Part shown: one piece after another, positions 9,672 to 18,664 of the stretch | How positions within the stretch are numbered: position 1 is the stretch's first letter | How the letters are laid out: the number at the start of each line of letters is the position of its first letter | DNA from: Mycobacterium sp. M26 | GTDB lineage: Bacteria > Actinomycetota > Actinomycetes > Mycobacteriales > Mycobacteriaceae | Length of the DNA stretch: 64,000 bases | Assembly: GCF_001494595.1 (NCBI RefSeq) | Contig: NZ_LN929908.1 | Span: forward strand, 1-64,000 | Reading direction: 5' to 3' | Made by a program: the position numbers and the translations under genes | The notes under the pieces: generated by a model | What the model was told of the DNA's origin: nothing | What the model saw: the letters and a program-made list of their open reading frames with translations, nothing else | Database searches by the model: none

Positions 9672-10346
9672 CTACCTCGCTCGGCGGGCCAGCCGCTCGG
9701 AGTCGCTGATCAGCACGCTCTTGCCCTCCAGGCGGATCCAGCCGCGGTGGGCGAAGTCGGCCAGCGCCTTGTTCACCGTCTCGCGGGAAGCGCCGACCAG
9801 CTGGGCGATCTCTTCCTGAGTCAGGTCGTGGGTGACGCGCAGCGCACCGCCCTCCTGGGTGCCGAAGCGCTGAGCGAGCTGCAGCAGCTGCTTGGCCACC
9901 CGGCCCGGCACGTCGGTGAAGATCAGGTCAGCCAGGTTGTTGTTGGTGCGCCGCAGACGGCGGGCCAGCACGCGCAGCAGCTGCTCGGCGATCTCGGGCC
10001 GGTCGGCGATCCACGCCCGCAGGGCGTCGCGGTCCATCGAGACGGCGCGCACCTCGGTGATCGTGGTGGCGCTCGACGTACGGGGGCCGGGGTCGAAGAT
10101 CGACAGCTCACCGAACATGTCCGACGGGCCCATGATCGTCAGCAGGTTCTCCCGGCCGTCCGGGGACCGCCGACCGATCTTCACCTTGCCGGAGATGATG
10201 ATGTACAGCCGGTCACCGGGCTCGCCTTCGGCGAACACCGTGTGCCCCCGCGGGAAATCCACCGGCTGCAGTTGCTTGGTCAGCGCGGAAACAGCGCTGG
10301 GTTCAACCCCCTGGAAGATTCCGGCCCTCGCCAGGATCTCGTCCAC
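9672..10346 (-). CDS. crp: cAMP receptor protein CRP (Rv3676 type)
   Basis: A 224-residue CRP/FNR regulator, the same length as M. tuberculosis CRP. The N-terminal cyclic-nucleotide domain contains the cAMP phosphate cassette [16 protein letters not shown]. The C-terminal winged helix carries the recognition helix [15 protein letters not shown]. It binds TGTGA-N6-TCACA palindromes as a dimer. Translation starts at GTG behind AGAGGGG. Three matching palindromes elsewhere in this window are probable targets. Confidence 0.95.
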   Translation of the reverse strand: MDEILARAGIFQGVEPSAVSALTKQLQPVDFPRGHTVFAEGEPGDRLYIIISGKVKIGRRSPDGRENLLTIMGPSDMFGELSIFDPGPRTSSATTITEVRAVSMDRDALRAWIADRPEIAEQLLRVLARRLRRTNNNLADLIFTDVPGRVAKQLLQLAQRFGTQEGGALRVTHDLTQEEIAQLVGASRETVNKALADFAHRGWIRLEGKSVLISDSERLARRAR

Positions 10347-10439
10347 GTTGCCCCTCTTAGGTCATTGTTTGTCAGTCACGGTCAGGCCAGCTCTAGTCGA
10401 AGTCAGTCTAGAGGCAGCACGCCTGGCAACGTGCCAACG

Positions 10440-10739
10440 CTACACACGATTGGCGTATTGAGTCCGGTGAAAATGCGGATTCGGCCTTGCGTGGGCATAT
10501 GAGCGCGTCGGCAAACCCGGTTCATCGGCGTTGAGCAGGTGCGCCACGTCGACGGGCCGGGGCTCCTCGGGTGCCGGCCGCGGCGGCGCCTGCTTGCGCG
10601 CCTCCTCGGCCTGCTTGAGGTATTCGGTGACCTCGTCGGCGGCTACCGGATCGGTATGCAGACTGCTTTCCAGGCGCTGCAAACCGAACGTCGAGAGCAT
10701 CATCAGCCCGGGGACACACACCGCGAGCAACCAGGTCAC
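10440..10739 (-). CDS. Small membrane-anchored protein (Rv3675 type)
   Basis: A 99-residue protein with one N-terminal hydrophobic helix (VTWLLAVCVPGLMMLSTFGL), then a soluble Pro- and Glu-rich tail. The function is unknown; position matches Rv3675 in H37Rv. I chose the GTG at 10739 because TACTTT lies 5 bases before it, and a longer frame from 10778 would add a Cys-rich segment without a ribosome site. It is transcribed divergently from nth, with about 105 bases between the starts. Confidence 0.65.
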   Translation of the reverse strand: MTWLLAVCVPGLMMLSTFGLQRLESSLHTDPVAADEVTEYLKQAEEARKQAPPRPAPEEPRPVDVAHLLNADEPGLPTRSYAHARPNPHFHRTQYANRV

Positions 10740-10844
10740 CCGGCAAAGTAAACACGGGCAAGGTCTCGGCAAGATCACGAATTGTCACCGGTCTGTCCGC
10801 AGCTCGGTCACTACTCGTCGGGGCACGTCAGTACCCTTGTCAGC

Positions 10845-11606
10845 GTGCCTGCGGCCGCCAAGAAACCCGACGCGAAGAAATGGGATTCCGAGACCCATCT
10901 GGGTCTGGTGCGCCGCGCCCGCCGGATGAACCGGACATTGGCCGTCGCGTTCCCGCACGTCTACTGCGAGCTGGACTTCACCAACCCGCTGGAACTGGCC
11001 GTCGCCACCATCCTGTCGGCGCAGTCCACCGACAAGCGGGTCAACCTGACCACTCCGGCGCTGTTCAAGCGGTACAAAACCGCGCTGGACTACGCGCAGG
11101 CCGACCGCACCGAGCTCGAGGAGCTGATCCGGCCCACCGGCTTCTATCGGAACAAGACCACCTCGCTGATCCGGCTGGGTCAAGAGCTCGTCGAACGGTT
11201 CGACGGCGAGGTGCCGAACACCCTCGATGAGCTGGTCACGCTGCCCGGCGTGGGTCGAAAGACCGCCAACGTGATCCTCGGTAATGCCTTCGACATTCCC
11301 GGCATCACCGTCGACACCCACTTCGGCCGGCTGGCGCGTCGCTGGCGCTGGACGGCCGAGGAGGATCCGGTCAAGGTCGAGTTCGCCGTCGGAGAGCTGA
11401 TCGAGCGCCCCGAGTGGACGCTGCTGAGCCATCGCGTGATCTTTCATGGCCGCCGGGTCTGCCACGCCCGTAAGCCCGCGTGCGGGGTGTGCGTGCTGGC
11501 CAAGGACTGCCCGTCGTTCGGCACCGGCCCCACCGAGCCGCTGGTGGCCGCCGCCCTGGTCAAGGGACCCGAGACCGAGCATCTGCTCGCCCTGGCCGGG
11601 TTGTGA
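10845..11606 (+). CDS. nth: Endonuclease III (DNA glycosylase/AP lyase)
   Basis: A 253-residue base-excision repair enzyme that removes oxidised pyrimidines and nicks the abasic site. The helix-hairpin-helix [13 protein letters not shown] carries the catalytic lysine, the catalytic aspartate is in [11 protein letters not shown], and [17 protein letters not shown] binds a [4Fe-4S] cluster. I chose the GTG at 10845: TACCCT lies 7 bases upstream, giving a leaderless start and a length near the H37Rv protein. It heads a run of four genes that continues to marP. Confidence 0.92.
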   Translation: MPAAAKKPDAKKWDSETHLGLVRRARRMNRTLAVAFPHVYCELDFTNPLELAVATILSAQSTDKRVNLTTPALFKRYKTALDYAQADRTELEELIRPTGFYRNKTTSLIRLGQELVERFDGEVPNTLDELVTLPGVGRKTANVILGNAFDIPGITVDTHFGRLARRWRWTAEEDPVKVEFAVGELIERPEWTLLSHRVIFHGRRVCHARKPACGVCVLAKDCPSFGTGPTEPLVAAALVKGPETEHLLALAGL

Positions 11607-11625
11607 GCATCCGGCTCGTCCGCCG

Positions 11626-12264
11626 ATGACCAGATCCACCGCGTGGACGCTGGTGGTCCTGGCTGCCGTCGCCGCCCTGATCGCCGCTCTCGTCGTCGAA
11701 CTGGGTGACGACCCCGCGGAGGGCGGCGGTCAGCCCAGCGCCCAGGTGGCCCGCGCGCACCGTGATGCCGACACCCCCGAGGCGCTCGCCGGGCCGCGGC
11801 AGCGGGCCGACCTGCAACCCTGCCCCACCGGCGCCGGCCCGGGCCCGGAGAAGCTGCGCGGCATCGTCATCGAATGCGCGGGCGACGGATCTGCGGTCGA
11901 CGTGGCGCGCGCGGTGGCCGGGCAACCCACGGTGCTGAACCTGTGGGCCTACTGGTGCGGGCCGTGCGCTGAGGAACTGCCCGCGATGGCCGAATACCAG
12001 CGCCGCGAGGGTGACGCCGTCCGGGTGATCACCGTGCACCAGGACGAGAACGAGACAGCGGCGCTGCTGCGGCTGGCCGACCTGGACGTGCGGCTGCCCA
12101 CCCTGCAGGACGGGCAGCGCCGGGTGGCCGCCGCGCTCGGCGTGCCCAACGTCATGCCCGCGACGGTGGTGCTGCGGGCGGACGGTACCGTTGCCGCAAT
12201 CCTGCCGCAGGCCTTCACCAGTGCCGATGAAATCGCCGCCGCGGTGAAGAATGCAATGCGATGA
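11626..12264 (+). CDS. Membrane-anchored thioredoxin-like protein (Rv3673c type)
   Basis: A 212-residue TlpA/ResA-like protein. Residues 7-25 form a signal-anchor helix, so the thioredoxin fold should face the periplasm. The active site is WAYWCGPCAEELP, and a cis-proline region (NVMPATVV) is present. It probably reduces or isomerises disulfides outside the membrane. MarP, two genes downstream, needs a disulfide and could be a client; that is inference. Its stop overlaps the start of the NUDIX gene in ATGA. Confidence 0.85.
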   Translation: MTRSTAWTLVVLAAVAALIAALVVELGDDPAEGGGQPSAQVARAHRDADTPEALAGPRQRADLQPCPTGAGPGPEKLRGIVIECAGDGSAVDVARAVAGQPTVLNLWAYWCGPCAEELPAMAEYQRREGDAVRVITVHQDENETAALLRLADLDVRLPTLQDGQRRVAAALGVPNVMPATVVLRADGTVAAILPQAFTSADEIAAAVKNAMR

Positions 12265-13043
12265 CCACAAGCGAGGGGGCACGGGTGACGGGTGGGATAC
12301 CGCTCAACCCCGATGTGCGGCCGCCCTGGCTGGCCCCGCTGGTGGACAACGTCGACCGGGTCCCGCACGCCTATCGCCGCAAGGTTCCCCCGGAACTGCT
12401 GGCCGCGGTGAGCAGCGCCGGCAATGCCAACCGGCCCTCGCGCGACGCCGCTGTCCTGGTGCTGTTCTCCGGGCCGCACGCTGAGCACCCGACCGGCACC
12501 GTGCCCGACGACGCGGATCTGCTTCTCACGGTGCGGGCCGGGACCCTGCGCCACCACGCCGGCCAGGCGGCCTTCCCGGGCGGAGCTGCCGATCCCGGTG
12601 ATGCCGGCCCGGTGGCCACCGCCCTTCGGGAGGCTCAGGAGGAGACCGGCCTGGACCCGAATCGGCTGAGCCCGCTGGCCACCCTGGAGCGAATGTTCAT
12701 CCCGCCCTCCGGCTTTCACGTCGTACCGGTGCTCGCGTACTCACCCGACCCCGGTCCGGTGGCGGTGGTCGACGCGGCCGAGACGGCGATCGTCGCCCGG
12801 GTTCCGGTGCGCGCCTTCGTCAACCCTGAGAATCGGCTGATGGTCTACCGCACCGATGCAGGCCGCGGTTTCGCCGGTCCGGCGTTTCTGCTCAACGAGA
12901 TGTTGGTGTGGGGGTTCACCGGTCACGTAATCTCGGCGATGCTCGATGTGGCCGGTTGGTCACAACCGTGGGATACCGAAGACATCCGAGATCTGGACGA
13001 GGCGATGGCGCTCGTCGGCGACAACAGTGAGGGGCCGCTGTGA
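12261..13043 (+). CDS. NUDIX hydrolase, CoA pyrophosphatase-like (Rv3672c type)
   Basis: A 260-residue NUDIX protein. The NUDIX box is GGAADPGDAGPVATALREAQEETGL shortened here to its key residues: GG, then REAQEE and TG. The upstream signature LRHHAGQAAFPGG is characteristic of CoA pyrophosphatases (NudL/NUDT7 type), which cleave CoA to 3',5'-ADP and phosphopantetheine. It overlaps its neighbours on both sides by four bases (ATGA and GTGA), so translation is coupled to the thioredoxin-like gene and marP. Confidence 0.88.
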   Translation: MTTSEGARVTGGIPLNPDVRPPWLAPLVDNVDRVPHAYRRKVPPELLAAVSSAGNANRPSRDAAVLVLFSGPHAEHPTGTVPDDADLLLTVRAGTLRHHAGQAAFPGGAADPGDAGPVATALREAQEETGLDPNRLSPLATLERMFIPPSGFHVVPVLAYSPDPGPVAVVDAAETAIVARVPVRAFVNPENRLMVYRTDAGRGFAGPAFLLNEMLVWGFTGHVISAMLDVAGWSQPWDTEDIRDLDEAMALVGDNSEGPL

Positions 13044-14227
13044 CGAGTTCGCAATGGCTGGATATCGCCGTGCTGGTGGTGGCGTTCATCGCCGCGATAT
13101 CCGGCTGGCGCTCCGGCGCGTTGGGCTCGTTGATGTCGTTCGTCGGCGTGGTGCTCGGCGCCATCGCCGGCGTCATGCTGGCCCCGCATATCGTCAGCCA
13201 CATCCACTCCCCGCGCGCCAAGCTGTTCGCCGCGCTGTTCCTGATCCTGGCCCTGGTGGTCGTCGGCGAGGTCGCCGGTGTGGTGCTCGGGCGCGCGGTG
13301 CGCGGGGCTATCCGCAACCGGGGGGTGCGCACCGTCGACTCGATCATCGGTGTGGCGCTGCAACTCGTCGTGGTGCTGGTGGCTGCCTGGTTGCTGGCCA
13401 GCCCGCTCACCTCGTCGGATCAGCCCAACCTTGCCGCTGCGGTGCGGGGCTCCAAAGTGCTTGCGCAGGTGGACAAGTACGCGCCGGAGTGGCTCAAGTC
13501 GGTGCCCAAGCGGATGTCCACCCTGCTCAGTACCTCAGGGCTGCCCGACGTGCTGCAGCCGTTCGGCCGCACCCCCATTCAGGCCGTTGACGCCCCTGAT
13601 GCCTCGCTGGCCGACAGCCTGGTGGTCGCCAGCTCGCGGCCCAGCGTCGTCAAGATCCGCGGCGTCGCGCCCGGCTGCCAGAAGGTCTTGGAGGGAACGG
13701 GTTTCGTCATCGCCCCCAACCGGGTGATGTCCAACGCCCACGTGGTCGCAGGATCCGACAGCGTCACCGTGGAAGCCGAAGGGCAGACCTACGACGCCAC
13801 CGTCGTCTCCTACGATCCCAACGCCGACATCTCGATCCTTGACGTCCCGAACCTGCCGCAGCGTCCGCTGGTGTTCGCCGAGCAGCCCGCCAAGTCGGGC
13901 ACCGACGCGGTTGTGCTGGGCTACCCCGGTGGCGGCGAGTTCGCGGCCACCCCGGCCCGGGTCCGCGAGACGATCGAGCTTTCCGGTCCCGACATCTACC
14001 GCACCACGACGGTCAACCGCGAGGTGTACACCATCAGAGGCACGGTGCGCCAAGGTAATTCGGGTGGTCCGATGATCAACCGGGCGGGTCAGGTCCTCGG
14101 CGTGGTGTTCGGTGCCGCGGTCGACGACAACGACACCGGATTCGTGCTGACGGCCAACGAGGTGTCGCGGCAGCTGGCCAAGATCGGCAATACCGAGAAG
14201 GTGCCGACTGGGGCCTGCGTCACCTAG
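13040..14227 (+). CDS. marP: Membrane serine protease MarP (acid resistance)
   Basis: A 395-residue protein. Residues 1-120 form a CvpA-type domain with four membrane helices, and the periplasmic remainder is a chymotrypsin-fold protease. The triad is His234 (SNAHVV), Asp263 (NADISILD) and Ser341 (RQGNSGGP). Cys213 and Cys393 match the disulfide that controls activity in the M. tuberculosis enzyme, which is needed to keep internal pH in acid. Its GTG overlaps the NUDIX stop. Its last eight bases overlap the convergent ephE stop. Confidence 0.93.
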   Translation: MTSSQWLDIAVLVVAFIAAISGWRSGALGSLMSFVGVVLGAIAGVMLAPHIVSHIHSPRAKLFAALFLILALVVVGEVAGVVLGRAVRGAIRNRGVRTVDSIIGVALQLVVVLVAAWLLASPLTSSDQPNLAAAVRGSKVLAQVDKYAPEWLKSVPKRMSTLLSTSGLPDVLQPFGRTPIQAVDAPDASLADSLVVASSRPSVVKIRGVAPGCQKVLEGTGFVIAPNRVMSNAHVVAGSDSVTVEAEGQTYDATVVSYDPNADISILDVPNLPQRPLVFAEQPAKSGTDAVVLGYPGGGEFAATPARVRETIELSGPDIYRTTTVNREVYTIRGTVRQGNSGGPMINRAGQVLGVVFGAAVDDNDTGFVLTANEVSRQLAKIGNTEKVPTGACVT

Positions 14228-15173
14228 CGGGGCCGTACACCTGGTCGAGGAACCGGCGCAGGTGATGGTTGACCTCAACCGGCGCTTCCTCGTGGGCGTA
14301 GTGCCCGACCCCGGCTAACGCCACGAACCGTCCGCGCGGGGCGTAGCGCTGGGTCCGGTCCACCGGATCGGCCAAGACGTAGGGGTCGGCGTCGCCACGC
14401 AGGTGCAGCACCGGGACGTCGAGTTGGCGGTTCATCAGTTTCATGAATCGCCATCCCTCCGAACGCAGCTGGCTGCGCACCGCCCAGCGCTGATACTCCA
14501 GCGCACAGTGCGCGGCCCCGGGAATGCGGATGGCCCGGCGCATGTGGGCGATCGTCTCGGAAAAGTCTTCGGAGGCAAGCCATTTGCCCGATGAACGGCT
14601 GCGCACCAGATGCTCGAGCTGATCGGCGTTGTGCGCGGTCAGCGCCCGCTCGGGCAGCATCGGCAGCTGGTAGCGCAGCAGCGACGGCAGCAGGGCGCGC
14701 CCCTGGTCGCGCCGGGTCAGCGCCGAGGCGCGCAGCGCCGCCGGGTGCGGTGAGCTCACCAGCGCGATGCCGCGCACCACCCGGGAGTGCAGGACCGAGG
14801 TGGCCCAGCAGACCAGCCCGCCGTCGGCGTGCCCGACCAGGGTGGCCGAGTTGTGCCCGAGCGCGCGGATCAGGCCGGCGGTGTCACCGGCGAGTGTCCA
14901 GCCGTCGTAGCCGCGGGGCGGTTTGTCGCTGCCGCCGTAGCCGCGCAGGTCGACCGCGACCACCCGGACCCCGTCCAGGCCCTGCAGTTGATGACGCCAC
15001 GACCACCAGAACGACCCGAAGCCGTGCAGCAGGATCACCAGCGGCCGCGCCGTCGCCGGGGTGGAATCGTCGGACAGCGCCTCTACACAGTGGAACCGGA
15101 TTCCGTTGGCGTGGACGTCGAGGTGACGCCACGGCCCCGCGATACGGGCGACCGACGGATCCGGCTGCGCCAT
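14220..15173 (-). CDS. ephE: Alpha/beta hydrolase, epoxide hydrolase EphE type
   Basis: A 317-residue alpha/beta hydrolase. The oxyanion motif HGFGSFWWSWRHQ and the DLRGYGGSDKP loop fit epoxide hydrolases. The nucleophile elbow reads VGHADGG, with Asp as nucleophile, and the catalytic His is in GVGHYAHEE. The ATG shares one base with the TAA of the preceding holin-like gene, so they are coupled. The upstream in-frame extension belongs to another gene and was rejected. Confidence 0.85.
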   Translation of the reverse strand: MAQPDPSVARIAGPWRHLDVHANGIRFHCVEALSDDSTPATARPLVILLHGFGSFWWSWRHQLQGLDGVRVVAVDLRGYGGSDKPPRGYDGWTLAGDTAGLIRALGHNSATLVGHADGGLVCWATSVLHSRVVRGIALVSSPHPAALRASALTRRDQGRALLPSLLRYQLPMLPERALTAHNADQLEHLVRSRSSGKWLASEDFSETIAHMRRAIRIPGAAHCALEYQRWAVRSQLRSEGWRFMKLMNRQLDVPVLHLRGDADPYVLADPVDRTQRYAPRGRFVALAGVGHYAHEEAPVEVNHHLRRFLDQVYGPAR

Positions 15174-15697
15174 TACCAACCCGACGGGTCGGTGGCCGGC
15201 GTCGTGGTGGCGCTGGTGGCCGGTTCGACCGCCTTGGCGGGCGAACGGTCCAGGCCCGGTGTCAGGGCCTCGCGGGTCTCCTTGACCGATTCGATGGTCT
15301 GCTGGGGTCCTCGGATGCGGCGCACCTTCAGATAGCCGAGCAGGGCGAAGACCGCCGTGGTGACCACCATCAGGGCGAACACGATGAGGAAGGCCACCCA
15401 GCGCCACAGCCAGGTGTCGAGCAGTTCGGCGACGAAGAAGAAGAAAAAGAAGGTCGAGTAGAACAGCACGACCAGCGCCAGGATGAAGAAGACGCTGCCG
15501 GTGAGGCCCTTCTTGACGTCGCGGGTGATCTCGGCCTTGGCGAGCTCGACCTCGGCGCGGACCAGGGTGGAGACCTGCGCGGTGGCGTCCTTGACCAGGT
15601 CGCCGATGGAGGGATTGGCCGGTACCGCATTCGGGTCCACCAGTGGGATCGAGGTCACGGTGGTGGGCACCCCGTTCTTGCGATCGCCATTGCTCAC
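15173..15697 (-). CDS. Holin-like membrane protein (Rv3669 type)
   Basis: A 174-residue protein of the actinobacterial phage-holin-like (holin-X/Phage_holin_3_6) group. Residues about 70-95 and 100-125 form two membrane helices, the first unusually Phe-rich (STFFFFFFVAE). They are flanked by a charged N-terminal helix and a Pro/Thr-rich tail. The role in mycobacteria is unknown. I chose the GTG behind the strong ribosome site GGAGGA. It is the first gene of a pair with ephE. Confidence 0.8.
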   Translation of the reverse strand: MSNGDRKNGVPTTVTSIPLVDPNAVPANPSIGDLVKDATAQVSTLVRAEVELAKAEITRDVKKGLTGSVFFILALVVLFYSTFFFFFFVAELLDTWLWRWVAFLIVFALMVVTTAVFALLGYLKVRRIRGPQQTIESVKETREALTPGLDRSPAKAVEPATSATTTPATDPSGW

Positions 15698-15844
15698 GGT
15701 CGTCCTCCAACTCTCGCTGTCGTCGCGGTTCATGTTGCCATGCCCGGTCTGCGGGCGGATACCCACTGAGCTGTTACGCAAGTTACTGATGTGAAACGGG
15801 TAGACTGGCTTGTCAGGGTGGGTGTAGACGGAGGTTTGCTTGCA

Positions 15845-16567
15845 GTGACGACCGCGCGAATGCGGGTGATGGCAGGGGCTGCGGTCCTGGCTGTCGGCGC
15901 ACTGTTGCTCAGCCCCGTCTCTGCTGCCGGCGCCGACGACAAAGTACCGATGGGCGGCGGTGCGGGCATCGTCGTCAACGGCGAGACGTACTGCACGCTC
16001 ACCGCGATCGGGACGGACAAGACCGGCGCAATGATCGGATTCACTTCGGCGCACTGCGGTGGGCCCGGTGCGCAGGTGGCCTCCGAGGCCAACCCGGACA
16101 GTGGCGTCATCGGCACGATGGTGGCCGGCAACGACGGACTGGACTACGCGGTGATCCGGTTCGATCCCGCGAAGGTGGCCCCGGTGGCCAACTACAACGG
16201 CTTCCTGATCGACGGGATCGGCCCCGACCCGGCATTCGGTTCGGTCGCCTGCAAGCTCGGCCGCACCACCGGCTACTCCTGTGGGGTCACCTGGGGGCCC
16301 GGTCAGGACCCCGGCACGATCCTCAATCAGGTGTGCGGTCAGCCCGGCGACTCCGGCGCACCGGTGACGGTGAACAACAAACTGGTCGGCATGATCCACG
16401 GTGCGTTCAGCGATGCGCTGCCGACCTGCGTCATCAAGTACATCCCGCTGCACACGCCTGCGGTCACGATGTCGATCAACTCGATCCTCGGCGATATCGC
16501 CGCCAAGGACCGTCCGGGTACGGACTTCGTGCCGACGCCGAACCTGGCGCCGGCACCGGCCGCCTAG
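15845..16567 (+). CDS. Secreted chymotrypsin-fold protease (Rv3668c type)
   Basis: A 240-residue exported serine protease related to streptogrisins. A signal peptide (residues 1-30, cleavage near SAAGADD) precedes the mature domain. Triad candidates are His in TSAHCGG, Asp in GLDYAVIRFD and Ser in QPGDSGAPV. Cysteine pairs around the His and Ser would form the usual disulfides. I chose the GTG 10 bases behind GGAGG. The stop overlaps the stop of convergent acs by the bases CTAG. Confidence 0.85.
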   Translation: MTTARMRVMAGAAVLAVGALLLSPVSAAGADDKVPMGGGAGIVVNGETYCTLTAIGTDKTGAMIGFTSAHCGGPGAQVASEANPDSGVIGTMVAGNDGLDYAVIRFDPAKVAPVANYNGFLIDGIGPDPAFGSVACKLGRTTGYSCGVTWGPGQDPGTILNQVCGQPGDSGAPVTVNNKLVGMIHGAFSDALPTCVIKYIPLHTPAVTMSINSILGDIAAKDRPGTDFVPTPNLAPAPAA

Positions 16568-18525
16568 TTGGCCTTACTGGCCCGGATCGCCTCGAACACC
16601 GTCGGGTCCACCAGCGTCGAGGTGTCACCGAGTTCGCGTCCCTCGGCGACGTCACGCAGCAGCCGCCGCATGATCTTTCCGCTGCGGGTCTTGGGAAGCT
16701 CTGGCACGACGTGGATTTCGCGCGGCTTGGCGATCGGGGAGATCTCCCGGGACACCTCGGCGCGCAACTCGTCGACCATCTGCTCGGTCGGGGTGTCGGC
16801 GTGGTGGGCCTTGAGGATCACGAACGCGCAGATCGCCTGACCGGTGGTGTCGTCGCTGGCGCCCACGACGGCTGCCTCTGCGACACCGGAGTGACCGACC
16901 AGGGCCGACTCCACCTCGGCGGTCGAAATGCGGTGTCCCGACACGTTCATCACGTCGTCGATGCGGCCCAACACCCAGACCTCGCCGTCGCTGCCGTACC
17001 GCGCGCCGTCGCCGGCGAAGTACCAGCCCTGCTCGGCGAACCGCGACCAGTAGGTCTCCTTGAACCGCTCGGGGTCACCCCAGATGCCGCGCAGCATCGA
17101 CGGCCACGGCTTGTCCAGCACCAGGTAACCGGTGACGTGCTCACCGTGATCGGCGGTGGGCGCCAACTCATTTCCGTCGTCGTCGACGATCTTGGCCGAG
17201 ATACCCGGCAGCGGGCGCATGGCCGAACCCGGCTTGCAGTTCGTCACGCCGGGCAGCGGGGAGATCATCGCCGCGCCGGTCTCGGTCTGCCACCAGGTGT
17301 CCACGATCGGGGTGGCGTCGCCGCCGAACACCAGCCGGTACCAGCGCCAGGCCTCCGGGTTGATCGGCTCGCCAACCGAACCCAGCAGCCGCAGGCTGGA
17401 CAGGTCGTGCTGGAATGCCAGCTCGCGGCCCCACTTCATGAAGGTGCGGATCAGGGTAGGCGCGGTGTAATAGATTGTCACACCGTACTTTTCGATCACC
17501 TGGAAGTGGCGGTGCTCATCAGGGGAGGCGGGGGTGCCTTCGTAGACCACCTGGGTGGCGCCGTTGGACAGCGGCCCGTAGACGATGTAGGTGTGTCCGG
17601 TGACCCAGCCGATATCGGCTGTGCACCAATACACGTCGGTGTCCGGCTTGATGTCGAACACGTTGTAGTGCGTGTAGGACGCCTGGGTGAGGTAGCCGCC
17701 GGAGGTGTGCATGATGCCCTTGGGCTTGCCGGTGGTGCCCGAGGTGTAGAGCAGGAACAGCGGCTGCTCGGAATCGAAGGCCTCCGGCGTGTGCTCCGGT
17801 GAGGCGTTATCCACCGTCTCGTGCCACCACAGGTCGCGGCCTTCGGTCCAGGTGACGTCAATTCCGGTGCGCCGCACCACAAGGACGTGTTCGACCGACG
17901 GCTGACCGGTGACCGCCTCGTCGACGGCGTCCTTCAGCGACACCGCGGCGCCGCGCCGGTACTGGCCGTCGGTGGTGATCACCAGCTTGGCCTCGGCGTC
18001 TTCGATGCGGGCACGCAGCGCTGACGCCGAGAACCCGGCGAAGACCACACTGTGCATCAGGCCCAGGCGCGCACACGCGAGCATCGCCACGATCGCCTCG
18101 GGCACCATCGGCATGTAGATGGCCACCCGGTCGCCGGCCACCAGACCCAGATCGGTCAGCGCATTAGCGGCCTTGCTGACCTCGTCCTTGAGCTGGGCGT
18201 AGGTAATCGTGCGCGCATCGCCGACCGGCTCGCCCTCCCAATGGATCGCGACCCGGTCGCCGTTGCCTGCCTCGACGTGGCGGTCCACGCAGTTGTAGGC
18301 CACGTTCAGCTTGCCGCCGACGAACCACTTGGCGAACGGCGCGTTCGACCAGTCGAGCACCTCGGTGAACGGCGTCTCCCACGACAGCCGGTTGGCCTGC
18401 TTGGCCCAGAAGGCAAGACGGTCGGCTTCGGCCTCGTCGTAGAGGTCCGCCGTCGCGTTGGCGTCGGCGGAGAATTCCGCAGCAGGCGGGTAGTAAGACG
18501 GAACTTCGGTGTGCGCCTCGGTCAT
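16564..18525 (-). CDS. acs: Acetyl-CoA synthetase
   Basis: A 653-residue AMP-forming acyl-CoA synthetase that activates acetate. The P-loop YTSGTTGKPKG, a hinge near DDVMNVSGHR, and the acetylatable lysine in PKTRSGKIMRR are all present. In mycobacteria that lysine is acetylated by a cAMP-controlled acetyltransferase. I chose the ATG opening MTEAHTEV: TACGCT lies 7 bases upstream. A near-perfect CRP palindrome covers that box, so control by CRP is likely. The dpp peptide transporter that I recall beside acs in H37Rv is absent. Confidence 0.95.
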   Translation of the reverse strand: MTEAHTEVPSYYPPAAEFSADANATADLYDEAEADRLAFWAKQANRLSWETPFTEVLDWSNAPFAKWFVGGKLNVAYNCVDRHVEAGNGDRVAIHWEGEPVGDARTITYAQLKDEVSKAANALTDLGLVAGDRVAIYMPMVPEAIVAMLACARLGLMHSVVFAGFSASALRARIEDAEAKLVITTDGQYRRGAAVSLKDAVDEAVTGQPSVEHVLVVRRTGIDVTWTEGRDLWWHETVDNASPEHTPEAFDSEQPLFLLYTSGTTGKPKGIMHTSGGYLTQASYTHYNVFDIKPDTDVYWCTADIGWVTGHTYIVYGPLSNGATQVVYEGTPASPDEHRHFQVIEKYGVTIYYTAPTLIRTFMKWGRELAFQHDLSSLRLLGSVGEPINPEAWRWYRLVFGGDATPIVDTWWQTETGAAMISPLPGVTNCKPGSAMRPLPGISAKIVDDDGNELAPTADHGEHVTGYLVLDKPWPSMLRGIWGDPERFKETYWSRFAEQGWYFAGDGARYGSDGEVWVLGRIDDVMNVSGHRISTAEVESALVGHSGVAEAAVVGASDDTTGQAICAFVILKAHHADTPTEQMVDELRAEVSREISPIAKPREIHVVPELPKTRSGKIMRRLLRDVAEGRELGDTSTLVDPTVFEAIRASKAN

Positions 18526-18528
18526 GGT

Positions 18529-18544
18529 TGTGAGCGTAGTCACT
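18529..18544. promoter_or_regulatory. CRP-like site over the acs promoter
   Basis: The sequence TGTGAGCGTAGTCACT matches TGTGA-N6-TCACA at nine of ten positions. It starts four bases upstream of the acs ATG and covers the predicted -10 box (TACGCT on the minus strand). Binding there would be expected to block acs transcription. It also lies about 125 bases before the divergent Rv3662c-like gene. Confidence 0.7.
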
Positions 18545-18664
18545 TGAGGTTGCATCGGCGTTGGGGAGTCACATTCGTCGGCGGGCGGTCCGTGTCACGC
18601 GCCGAACGGTCGAATCGTGACCCACCGCAAGCGCCTACCCGGGACGCCGATAGCGTGGCAGAAC

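Noticed and set aside
14220..15710. A 496-residue version of EphE
   Set aside because: The extra N-terminal part overlaps the holin-like gene in another frame. The ATG at 15173 begins a normal hydrolase domain.
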